From Clostridium sp. DSM 17811 (lineage in GTDB: Bacteria > Bacillota > Clostridia > Clostridiales > Clostridiaceae): a DNA stretch of 39,904 nt. The notes under the pieces were generated by a model. It was not told where the DNA came from. It searched no databases and saw only the letters and a program-made list of their open reading frames with translations. Position numbers and translations under genes: made by a program. The stretch covers positions 1 through 39,904 of the forward strand of contig NZ_JAHLDU010000031.1 of NCBI RefSeq assembly GCF_018861905.1. The letters run 5' to 3'. Every line of letters begins with the position of its first letter. Position 1 is the stretch's first letter. This document shows positions 24,178 through 33,585 of this stretch, in pieces.

Positions 24178-24402
24178 ATATTTAGGGTTGAATTGACTTT
24201 TCATGTCCCAAAAACGATCGTTTTTACTTTTTTCATTGCATTGTATTTCATTGCATTTTTTGGTAATATGATACTAATAAATCAGCACAAAAATATATCA
24301 TTTAAGGAGAGCTAACCATCGTTCAGTATTGCGTAGCTTGGTGGCTATGTGATGGCACCCCCTATATATAGGATAAAATAATAAAAGGAGTTGATTTTAA
24401 CA
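24178..24402. other. Intergenic region before flavodoxin-like gene: palindrome and short leader
   Basis: With copy B this gap exceeds 300 bases. It holds a perfect 16-bp palindrome AAAAACGATCGTTTTT (24210-24225), a direct repeat of TTCATTGCATT-like sequence near 24232-24260, and a GC-richer stretch at 24303-24360 preceded by AAGGAG. That stretch reads IVQYCVAWWLCDGTPYI before a TAG. The palindrome could be an operator. No tRNA or known riboswitch is recognisable. Confidence 0.4.
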
Positions 24403-24939
24403 ATGAAAGCTATACTTATTTGTGATAGTGATATTAAAACTGAAAATAGTGACGCTTTACAGAAATCATTGATGAAACTATTTTTACAAAGAAATATTGA
24501 ACTAGAATTGTTTGAAATTAATAGAGATAACGTAAAAAACTGCATAGGATGTTTTGGATGCTGGATAAAAACCCCAGGAGAATGTGTTATTGATGATTCA
24601 TTAAATAGCATTAATAAAGCATATGTTAATTCGGATTTAGCTATTTATCTTACTCCAGTAGTTTTTGGACAATACAGCTCTAATATAAAGAATGTTATAG
24701 ATAGGTTTATTCCAACTGTTTTACCTTTCTTTGAAAAAAAGAATGGTACCACAGCTCATCCTAAAAGATATGAGAAATACCCAAAGCAAATATTGATAGG
24801 CTATAGCGATGACTTAACAAAAGAAGAAAAAGACACATTTATTACTTTAACCAGTGGTAAGTATACTAAAAGCTTTGATAAAGTTTTACTATCTGTTTCA
24901 GATAAAGATAATGAAAATATTATTAATCAGATATTGTAG
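24403..24939 (+). CDS. Flavodoxin-like NAD(P)H-dependent oxidoreductase family protein
   Basis: A 178-residue protein with an N-terminal beta-strand and phosphate-binding region for FMN, and the cysteine cluster CIGCFGCW at about residues 47-54, typical of multimeric flavodoxin/iron-sulfur flavoprotein-type reductases. YLTPVVFGQYSS and the NVIDRFIP segment form the second flavin loop. ATG 24403 is preferred to the TTG 24391, which abuts the AGGAG. A paralogue-like gene follows 18 bases downstream, so both were probably an operon. The electron acceptor is unknown. Confidence 0.78.
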   Translation: MKAILICDSDIKTENSDALQKSLMKLFLQRNIELELFEINRDNVKNCIGCFGCWIKTPGECVIDDSLNSINKAYVNSDLAIYLTPVVFGQYSSNIKNVIDRFIPTVLPFFEKKNGTTAHPKRYEKYPKQILIGYSDDLTKEEKDTFITLTSGKYTKSFDKVLLSVSDKDNENIINQIL

Positions 24940-24957
24940 TAGGAGGAGTTTATTATT

Positions 24958-25629
24958 ATGAAAAATGTTTGTTTTATTAATGGAAGTCCCAAAGGAAAAG
25001 GATCAAATTCACTCCTTTTTCTTAACAGACTGGATGAAGATATGAATGAAAACAATTATAATAGATTTTATATTCATGTTACCTCAAGTATTCATTCTGG
25101 CAAAATTGAAGAGGATTTTAAAACAATGTCCCATGCAGATGTCATTGTTTTTGCCTTCCCTCTATATGTTTTTTCTCTTCCTGGTGTATTAATGAGATTT
25201 TTAGAAGATTATTATATGTACTTCAAAAACAATAATAAATCACCTAAAAATGTACGAGTATATGCCATTGTAAATTGCGGGTTTCCCTAACCTACAATAA
25301 ATGATGAAGCTATTCGAGTGTTAAAAAATTTTTGTGTTAGATTGAATTTAAATTGGAGATTTGCTGCTTCGATAGGCATGGGAGAGGTAGTAGGCGCAAC
25401 AAAAGACATAAAGTTCATGCAAAGGCTATGCTCAAAAATATACTCTTCACTCTACGAAATTAATAAGGACATTGAAAACAACATTGAGACACTTGTTGAA
25501 AATAAATATGTAGCACCAAACTTTCCAATATTTTTATTCGGAGAAATCGGAAAATTAAATTGGATAAATACTGCAAAGAAAAATGGGTTATCTAAAAATG
25601 ACTTGTATAAAAAGCCTTATATGACTTAA
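24958..25629 (+). pseudogene. Flavodoxin-like reductase gene interrupted by an in-frame TAA
   Basis: The frame reads from ATG 24958 (AGGAGG upstream) through FINGSPKGKGSNS, an FMN phosphate loop, and FAFPLYVFSLPG, to a TAA at 25288-25290. It then continues in the same frame to 25629. The residues around the stop (CGFP, stop, PTINDEA) suggest a single substitution of a glutamate codon (GAA to TAA). Apart from this codon all 223 codons are open. It is recently inactivated, or read through at low efficiency. It probably formed a pair with the gene upstream. Confidence 0.75.
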
Positions 25630-25646
25630 ATGTTTTATTAAGGATG

Positions 25647-25685
25647 AGGGTTAACAACTTTTGAAATATTAAAACTGTTAACCCT
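25647..25685. terminator. Bidirectional terminator between flavodoxin pair and katG
   Basis: AGGGTTAACA (25647-25656) pairs with TGTTAACCCT (25676-25685), extended by an inner TTTT/AAAA pairing. It lies between converging genes and can serve both. Confidence 0.65.
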
Positions 25686-25748
25686 TTCCAACTACATAGT
25701 TATAAATGATTTAGTTGCTCCTACTATAAACTAATAAAAGAAATCAAC

Positions 25749-27989
<2,241 letters not shown>

Positions 27990-28233
27990 CTACCTGCACA
28001 TCTAATTAATATATATATATATACATAAATGTAATGTAGCCTTTCTCCTATAAATACTATTACTGTAAATTATATAAATATATAACTAGCAATATGAGTG
28101 AATTGATAAATAATATTGGGTAAGTTATCTGATTTGTTTAATAATTATTACACTTGTTTATTACAGAGTTTATGAAGAGTCCGACTTAACTACAACTGTA
28201 GATTATGCTCACCCTTGTATATATAAAATAATT

Positions 28234-28485
28234 TTATTTTTTAAATTCAAATACTCCATTAGGATTTATTTTTAAAAAAGAAAAAATTTCATTTAATGCA
28301 GTTGTTGCTTCCCCTTTTGACGGAAAATATGCTATTTGATGAGCATCTTGTCCCCAAAATGTACGAGTTGCAACACCATTTAACACATACTTCTTATCTT
28401 TCATTCCATTGCATGCTCTAATATAGAATTGATAGCAATTTACTATTTTTGCATTTTGTTCATTGCAATTACTTTTAATCCACAT
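28234..28485 (-). CDS. Hypothetical 83-residue protein
   Basis: A small soluble protein with no membrane segment or signal peptide. GGGGGG is placed about eight bases before ATG 28485. It is rich in Asn, Lys and aromatic residues and ends in a GVFEFKK strand. Copy C of the recurrent promoter module lies 78 bases upstream, which supports its expression. I do not recognise the family. Confidence 0.55.
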   Translation of the reverse strand: MWIKSNCNEQNAKIVNCYQFYIRACNGMKDKKYVLNGVATRTFWGQDAHQIAYFPSKGEATTALNEIFSFLKINPNGVFEFKK

Positions 28486-28556
28486 AATTTATAGTTCCCC
28501 CCGGTATACAATTTATCTTTATATCACTATTTTTAACAAATACGTTATAAAATCTG

Positions 28557-28601
28557 TATTTAATAATAGCATAATTACCATAAATTTAGTATGGTTACAT
28601 T
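28557..28601 (-). promoter_or_regulatory. Recurrent promoter module, copy C
   Basis: TATTAT -10 (28568-28563), spacer ATTTATGGTAATTATGC and ACTAAA in the -35 position on the minus strand. It agrees with copy A at 38 of 45 positions. This copy also shows a near-palindrome, AACCATA to TATGGTAA, across the -35 region. Confidence 0.6.
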
Positions 28602-28664
28602 TTCATCATTAGTATTAGTCGTTATTTTATGAAACTTGTGAATTTGTTTGTTTAATGAAAATAT

Positions 28665-29102
28665 TTAAAAGTATTTTTTAGCTCCTTTTAATGATTTATC
28701 CATAAGTTCAATTAATCTACTACTTACATTCCAATAATATCCATTACTTTCTAACATTAGACCACTATTACTATCATCCCAAATTGAACCTCCCATATTA
28801 AAAGTGGTTGATATCGATAGTTTTAAATATTTAGTAGATAGTGCTTCTTTAGGAGGAAAATTACTTGCTTCAAGTTTATAAAGCCTTTTCGTTTTTGCTA
28901 TTTCTTGTGCTATCTCTAAAACTAATTTAGGATTTGTAATTATATAACCATGATCTTTAGTTATTATTGTTACTTCTTTTAAATCATATTTAGAAATGTT
29001 AACTCCCCATATTGAAATATGTGTTGAATAATATATAAATCCTGTAAAAGCTAAACCAATTGCAATAATTATGGATATTCCAATCTTTGTCTTATTTTTC
29101 AT
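28665..29102 (-). CDS. Hypothetical membrane-anchored protein
   Basis: A 145-residue protein with one N-terminal membrane helix (about 7-26) followed by an outside domain of about 115 residues with alternating strand and helix patterns. A GGGGGC-type ribosome binding site is next to the ATG. It resembles the many small anchored proteins in this part of the window in architecture but not in sequence. The upstream region 29140-29180 contains a degenerate, gapped version of the recurrent promoter spacer. Function unknown. Confidence 0.55.
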   Translation of the reverse strand: MKNKTKIGISIIIAIGLAFTGFIYYSTHISIWGVNISKYDLKEVTIITKDHGYIITNPKLVLEIAQEIAKTKRLYKLEASNFPPKEALSTKYLKLSISTTFNMGGSIWDDSNSGLMLESNGYYWNVSSRLIELMDKSLKGAKKYF

Positions 29103-29362
29103 TTTCTTGCCCCCTTTTTTTCATTAAACTATGTATAAGCATGAATTATTACTATAATTAATACATCATAGTTAAATTAACCAGGGTATATATTATCGCG
29201 TGATTTTTCACAATTGCGTCGCATGCTTAAGAAAGTTGCGAATGAATAACTAAATAAGCGTTATACCATTCCTTATACCCTTCTTTCTACTACTGCCAGC
29301 ATGTCATCTTCAGCGCCGAGAATAAAGTTAAAAATAATACCTTTACCAATTATCTTGCTTAA

Positions 29363-30391
29363 TCATAAGTTTTTAACCTGTCCTATAGTTAAGCCTGTTT
29401 TATCTGCTATGGTTTTTGAATCTAATACATCCTTTAACTTTTTAGCTATACTTATTTTCTCTTCTAACCTACCTTCTTCCATATATTCATTTATCATATA
29501 TTCATTTATCATATATTCTTCTTCATCTAAATATTCTTTACTGTTTTTCCAAACACTCATAGCCTTTTGATCGGTATTTAACTGCTTTAATCCTTCTTTT
29601 GTTATCTTTATTTCCATTTCTCTCATAATACCAACTTTGCCGCTGTAATCAATTTTTCCACACTTAACTAATTCTTTCACTCTCCATAATATATACTCAT
29701 CAGAAATTGCTATCTCACTATTTCCTATCACCGACCCCACAATTCTAGCTGATTTTGTAAATTCCTTTGGGGTATATTTTAATACATCTATATCAAAATA
29801 ATTTTCGTCTACACTTTTTATTTGTTCATTTTTGAAAACACGCAATATAGAGTTATCATTTTTTAATAATTCCCAAGTAGCAAGAAGTTGTTTATATTTA
29901 TTTGAGTTAAGTTTTTGCTTTAAACTGGTATATTTATCTACATATTGAGGTACAATATCTCCAGCATCTCTAGCTAAATACACATTGTCTTTATCTTTTA
30001 CTATTGTATCTGTTGCATTTATTAAATATATATTTAAATTTCTATCCTTTAAAAGTTCTAAGGCATATAACATTCCACAAAACTCTTGACTGGAACCGTA
30101 CCATAAGTATAAAGTATCCTTGTCATTTATTTTAGAAATTTCATTGTAAAATGTATTATAATTTTCCTTTAAGTCATCTGCACCATAATTCGCAAAATAC
30201 TCCCCTTCCTCAACTTTACTCCCCCAATTAATTCTTTCTTCAATGTTCACTTCACCCTTTATAGGCCCCTGTGAAAGATCATCAGAAAAAACTATAACCT
30301 TTTGCTGGCCATCCATTTCATTCATCCTAATAGCAACTCTAAATTTTCCTCCTGCACTTTCTGAAAAACATATATTAACTATATTATCCAT
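29363..30391 (-). CDS. DUF1835/DUF3658 domain protein with Rpn-like C-terminal tail (paralogue 2)
   Basis: The start ATG 30391 has GAAAGGGG seven bases upstream; frame extension to 30442 overlaps that site. Residues 1-150 match DUF1835 (NICFSESAGG, FSDDLSQGPIKG, LYLWYGSSQEFCGML), then a DUF3658-like helical region (residues 185-270). The protein ends in a charged coil and AIADKTGL-like HTH (SIAKKLKDVLDSKTIADKTG). A 15-bp tandem repeat encodes YMINEYMINEYM near the C-terminus. It lies nine bases after the stop of its paralogue upstream when measured to the extended frame, so the two are probably co-transcribed. Function unknown. Confidence 0.7.
   Translation of the reverse strand: MDNIVNICFSESAGGKFRVAIRMNEMDGQQKVIVFSDDLSQGPIKGEVNIEERINWGSKVEEGEYFANYGADDLKENYNTFYNEISKINDKDTLYLWYGSSQEFCGMLYALELLKDRNLNIYLINATDTIVKDKDNVYLARDAGDIVPQYVDKYTSLKQKLNSNKYKQLLATWELLKNDNSILRVFKNEQIKSVDENYFDIDVLKYTPKEFTKSARIVGSVIGNSEIAISDEYILWRVKELVKCGKIDYSGKVGIMREMEIKITKEGLKQLNTDQKAMSVWKNSKEYLDEEEYMINEYMINEYMEEGRLEEKISIAKKLKDVLDSKTIADKTGLTIGQVKNL
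29480..29518. repeat. 15-bp tandem repeat inside the DUF1835 gene
   Basis: CATATATTCATTTAT occurs twice in tandem (29480-29494, 29495-29509) followed by nine bases of a third unit. The unit is a multiple of three, so copy changes would lengthen the protein by the five residues MINEY without breaking the frame. Confidence 0.85.
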
Positions 30392-30450
30392 TGTCATACC
30401 CCTTTCAAGTTCGCACACCAATAATATATTGAAGCTAATCATTTCTTACA

Positions 30451-31479
30451 TTAATTTTCCTGTAGATTTTTAACTTGCTCTACACTTAACCCTGTTTTAT
30501 CAGCTATAGTCTCTATATCTAATACATCTTTTAAAATTTTGGCTATAGCTATTTTTTCTTTCATTCTACCTTTTTCTCTATATTTATTTTTCATTTCTTG
30601 TTCTTGATCTGAATCTTTTTTATACTCTTCCCATATCTTCATGGCATCTTTATCAGTACTAAGATATTTCAATCCTTCTTCCGTTATTTTTATTTCCATT
30701 CTTATGAATCCAAACTTGCCGTTGCACTCTATTTTTCCTACTTTAATTAGTTCTTTTATTCTCCAAAATATATACTCATCCGAAATTTTATCTTCACTTT
30801 TACCTACCACATCACCTAAAGTTCTCATAGATGTTTTAAATTCTTTTGGTGTATATTTTAGTATATCTATATCAAAATAATTTTCATCTACACTTTTTAC
30901 CTTTCCATCCTTAAGAACACGCAATATAGAATCATCCTTTTTTAAAGATTCCCAGGCATCAAGAAATTGTTTATATTCATTTGAATTGAGCTTTCTTTTT
31001 GCAGCAGCATATTTTTCTATGTTTTCTGGTATGATTTCTCCCATATTATTAGCTTGGAATACAATCTCTTTATGTTTAATAACTGTATCTTTTATATCTA
31101 TTATATATGTATTTAGCTTCTCGTCTTTTAAAAGTTCTAATGTATATAGCATTCCGCATAACTCTTGGCTAGATCCATACCAGATGTATAAAGTATCACT
31201 GCTATCCAGCTTAGAAATTTCATCATGAAACGCATTATAATTTTCTTTTAACTCCTCTGTATCAGAATCAGTAAATAAATTTAATGGATCAGCTCCCTCA
31301 AAAATATTATACCAATTAATTCTTTCCTCAATATTTACTCCACCCTTTATAGGTCCCTGTGAAAGGTTATCAAAAAGAACTATAACCTTTTCATTATCCT
31401 GAAGTTCCTTGGTACTTACAGCATGGCTTAAAAGAGCTCCTGCACTTTGTGAAAAACATATGTTGCTTATCTTATTCAT
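30451..31479 (-). CDS. DUF1835/DUF3658 domain protein with Rpn-like C-terminal tail (paralogue 1)
   Basis: This 342-residue paralogue of the next gene shares the order: DUF1835 N-terminus (NICFSQSAGALLSHAVS, FDNLSQGPIKGGVNIEERI, LYIWYGSSQELCGML), DUF3658-like middle (VDENYFDIDILKYTPKEF) and a C-terminal coil plus HTH-like tail (AIAKILKDVLDIETIADKTG). The tail looks like the end of Rpn/PD-(D/E)XK transposase-like nucleases of Clostridia. It is the first gene of the pair and is transcribed from copy D of the recurrent promoter, 94 bases upstream. No catalytic motif is evident. Confidence 0.72.
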   Translation of the reverse strand: MNKISNICFSQSAGALLSHAVSTKELQDNEKVIVLFDNLSQGPIKGGVNIEERINWYNIFEGADPLNLFTDSDTEELKENYNAFHDEISKLDSSDTLYIWYGSSQELCGMLYTLELLKDEKLNTYIIDIKDTVIKHKEIVFQANNMGEIIPENIEKYAAAKRKLNSNEYKQFLDAWESLKKDDSILRVLKDGKVKSVDENYFDIDILKYTPKEFKTSMRTLGDVVGKSEDKISDEYIFWRIKELIKVGKIECNGKFGFIRMEIKITEEGLKYLSTDKDAMKIWEEYKKDSDQEQEMKNKYREKGRMKEKIAIAKILKDVLDIETIADKTGLSVEQVKNLQEN

Positions 31480-31566
31480 AGTTATCCTCCTATTAAAAGC
31501 CCTTAATTTTTAACTGTAAAAATATTATCTACTTCATTACTGAATACAAGTTCGTCATAAAATATA

Positions 31567-31611
31567 TATTCAACTATACCATAAATACTATAAATTAAGT
31601 ATTTCTACAAT
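31567..31611 (-). promoter_or_regulatory. Recurrent promoter module, copy D (DUF1835 pair)
   Basis: TATAGT -10 (31578-31573), spacer ATTTATAGTATTTATGG and ACTTAA in the -35 position. Identical to copy A at 39 of 45 positions, including ATTGTA at the far upstream end and TTGAATA just downstream of the -10. Confidence 0.65.
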
Positions 31612-31682
31612 TTTTTTCAAATGAGCAGTAGTAACAAAGTGAATGTACCACAATTAGTATTCATAATATTAATATAAGTAAC

Positions 31683-32087
31683 CTAGTCACTAAAATTATT
31701 GTTTTTTTCATATCTCACAACAAATTTACTAGAAGGTAAATAATAAAGTTTATATCTGCTTTTTTCTATAGGCTTAAATTTCCAAGGATTATATTGATAT
31801 TCTTTACCATCTAAAATAAATGAATTAGGCCATCCAGTCATATACGTTTTTTGTACTGTTCCCTCGTATACTAACAACTTTTCATTCAAAGCATACTTTA
31901 TATCCTTAATTTTAGGTAAAGTAATATTATAAAAAAGTGAACCGACTACCGGTACTAATATAATTATCAATATTAGATAAATCTTTTTTCTCTCCGTTCG
32001 AAATAATTTTAAAACTGTTACTATTTTATAAATACAAAAAATTCCAAAAATCATTTCTATAAATACAGTTCCATAAAAATAGTTCAT
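31683..32087 (-). CDS. Hypothetical two-helix membrane protein
   Basis: The frame is open from ATG 32201, but the promoter module copy E lies inside that extension. The ATG at 32087, with AAGGG upstream, is therefore the more likely start, giving 134 residues. Two membrane segments (about residues 5-25 and 36-54) are followed by an outside or cytoplasmic domain with strand-rich LLVYEGTVQKTYMTG and a YLPSSKFVVRYE end. I do not recognise the family. Confidence 0.55.
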   Translation of the reverse strand: MNYFYGTVFIEMIFGIFCIYKIVTVLKLFRTERKKIYLILIIILVPVVGSLFYNITLPKIKDIKYALNEKLLVYEGTVQKTYMTGWPNSFILDGKEYQYNPWKFKPIEKSRYKLYYLPSSKFVVRYEKNNNFSD

Positions 32088-32154
32088 TAACCATACACAC
32101 CCTTTTGATTTTAAAAATTCATAATAATTCTCATTATGTATTTTCCTACAATTT

Positions 32155-32191
32155 AAACTAATCATACCATAATTATCATCAATTACTTTTA
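32155..32191 (-). promoter_or_regulatory. Recurrent promoter module, copy E
   Basis: TATGAT -10 (32166-32161) and the spacer ATTGATGATAATTATGG. Over the 25 bases from the -10 through the spacer it differs from copy A at only two positions, but the upstream part has diverged. Confidence 0.5.
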
Positions 32192-32269
32192 ATCGTTTCA
32201 TAAATAACTAATAATCCAACAATTAAAGCTCTTGTTCTTATAGCAACTTCAGTAGGCTATGACCTTTAA

Positions 32270-32416
32270 TTGATAACTATATGTACTATTTTAGAAATAG
32301 AACGAGGACCTTTTAATCCCTCGCTAAAACTGACTTTTCCTATGCAAACTACTTTAATAAAAGTATTAATGAAGTTTTTGAGATTGACTGTAGACGATGA
32401 TGAATTGCATGAATAG
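32270..32416 (+). pseudogene. Open stretch without start codon, possible gene relic
   Basis: Forty-eight codons are open between TAA and TAG and read as a plausible protein (EIERGPFNPSLKLTFPMQTT, then a helix ending TVDDDELHE). No ribosome binding site or ATG is at the beginning. The stop lies three bases before the ATG of the next small gene. I cannot identify it; chance is possible. Confidence 0.2.
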
Positions 32417-32419
32417 GCA

Positions 32420-32620
32420 ATGAATAAAGCAATCAGAATTTCCGTTATAATAACAATATTGACTTTAATGGGATATTCTCTTTATAACTTAGTTTCCGGT
32501 AGATTTTTAATTACACTGTCAATAATTATAAGTGTATTAACTACAATTAATATATTATTTAAATTCAAATTATTTGCTAACCCTATAGGAATTATTAGAT
32601 ATGATGTGTTAATATTATAA
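32420..32620 (+). CDS. Hypothetical 66-residue two-helix membrane protein
   Basis: Two hydrophobic segments (about residues 5-24 and 29-50) separated by a short NLVSGR turn, and a short polar end. The region upstream of the ATG has no good ribosome binding site, so expression is uncertain. It lies alone between minus-strand genes. Confidence 0.35.
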   Translation: MNKAIRISVIITILTLMGYSLYNLVSGRFLITLSIIISVLTTINILFKFKLFANPIGIIRYDVLIL

Positions 32621-32690
32621 TAAATTTTCTTATTCTACCATTAGCCGTACCTTTTTTTCCTAATAGGAACAAAATACTTAGTCGAGTTGC

Positions 32691-32910
32691 CTATAAAAAA
32701 GAGCAAAAAGAGTTAAAGAAAATATATTCAGCAGAAACAATAAATTCTACTAAATCCATATTTTTATTTTTTAAGCAAAATATGTAATTCATATTTGCCG
32801 TTTGTTTTATATATTTCATCATAGAGCCGCCATGAATTTTGAAGTAAAGCATTTGGTATATCATTGAAGAATACTGTAAATTAACACAAAGCAAATATAA
32901 TATTCCTTTT
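32691..32910 (-). pseudogene. Frameshifted C-terminal relic of a DUF4085-like protein
   Basis: One frame reads VFFNDIPNALLQNSWRLYDE followed by IYKTNGKYELHILLKK and a stop. A second frame continues with MDLVEFIVSAEYIFFN. Joined by one frameshift near 32765 they give a coherent C-terminus resembling DUF4085 proteins (W-LYDEIY, YE-HIL). The N-terminal part is absent. The family name is a tentative recollection. Confidence 0.4.
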
Positions 32911-32967
32911 TATTATAAGTAAATAGCTAAATTTACAACTTATTATACTCCCAGTGTCTTATTTTAC

Positions 32968-33191
32968 AATATTCCTTAAATCCAATATTCCTTAAATCCA
33001 ATATTATTATATACATTTCTACCCATATCCGAGGCTTGTAAAACACCATACTTACAACCCAAGTCCTTAGCATCTCTTAACGCTGTCTTCGCAATCAAAG
33101 TTTCAAAACCTTTTCCCCTAAATTCATTCGCTGTACCGACTAAATGAATCCCTGCAATTGCATCTTTAATATAAAGCATTAAAGTAGCCAC
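32968..33191 (-). pseudogene. GNAT acetyltransferase C-terminal fragment with 16-bp duplication
   Basis: The fragment contains its own acetyl-CoA loop (VGTANEFRGKGFETLIAKTA) and a C-terminal YNNIGFKEY. The final codons are destroyed by an exact 16-bp tandem duplication (AATATTCCTTAAATCC, 32968-32983 and 32984-32999) that shifts the frame. Removing one unit restores an ending KEYCKIRHWEYNK. The N-terminal half is missing and has been replaced by the end of another GNAT gene. Confidence 0.65.
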
Positions 33192-33550
33192 AATTTTATC
33201 TTTGTAATAGCAACATCACAATTTATCTCATATAGTTTTTTAATAGCTTTTTCTGCTAACACTTTTCCATATCCATTTCCCCTGTTTCGAGGCAATATTG
33301 CCACTTCTCCAAAGCCACCTAAAATATACTCTTCTCCATCAAATTCGGATTTCCTTTTATGTATCCCGCAACTTCCAATCGCTGTATCATTATCATACAT
33401 AATAAATTTTCCAAGACTAACATCAACAAAATCTAATTTGCAATCTTCATCAGGAACATCTTCAAAACATATATTATTTATTTCTGTTATTTCTTTGTTT
33501 TCTTTTATACTAATATTTTTAGTAAGCAAAAATATTATTTTCATTACCAT
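33179..33550 (-). pseudogene. GNAT acetyltransferase N-terminal fragment
   Basis: From ATG 33550 the frame encodes most of a GNAT domain, with an ILGGFGEVAILPRNRGNGYG acetyl-CoA motif and a following helix. It then runs out of frame at VAITK into the next GNAT fragment and stops shortly after. Two acetyl-CoA motifs in succession show that this and the following fragment come from two different GNAT genes joined by a deletion, not one gene with a simple frameshift. Residual activity is unlikely but not excluded. Confidence 0.6.
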
Positions 33551-33585
33551 ACCCTCCCACTTTAAATCATTCTATAAAAATACTA

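Noticed and set aside
28006-28024. TA dinucleotide run upstream of katG
   Set aside because: Simple AT repeat without associated structure; typical of low-GC intergenic DNA.
28137-28154. A/T palindrome TAATAATTATTA upstream of katG as a PerR box
   Set aside because: It is 180 bases from the start codon, has no central unpaired base as the PerR consensus does, and such palindromes are frequent in AT-rich DNA.
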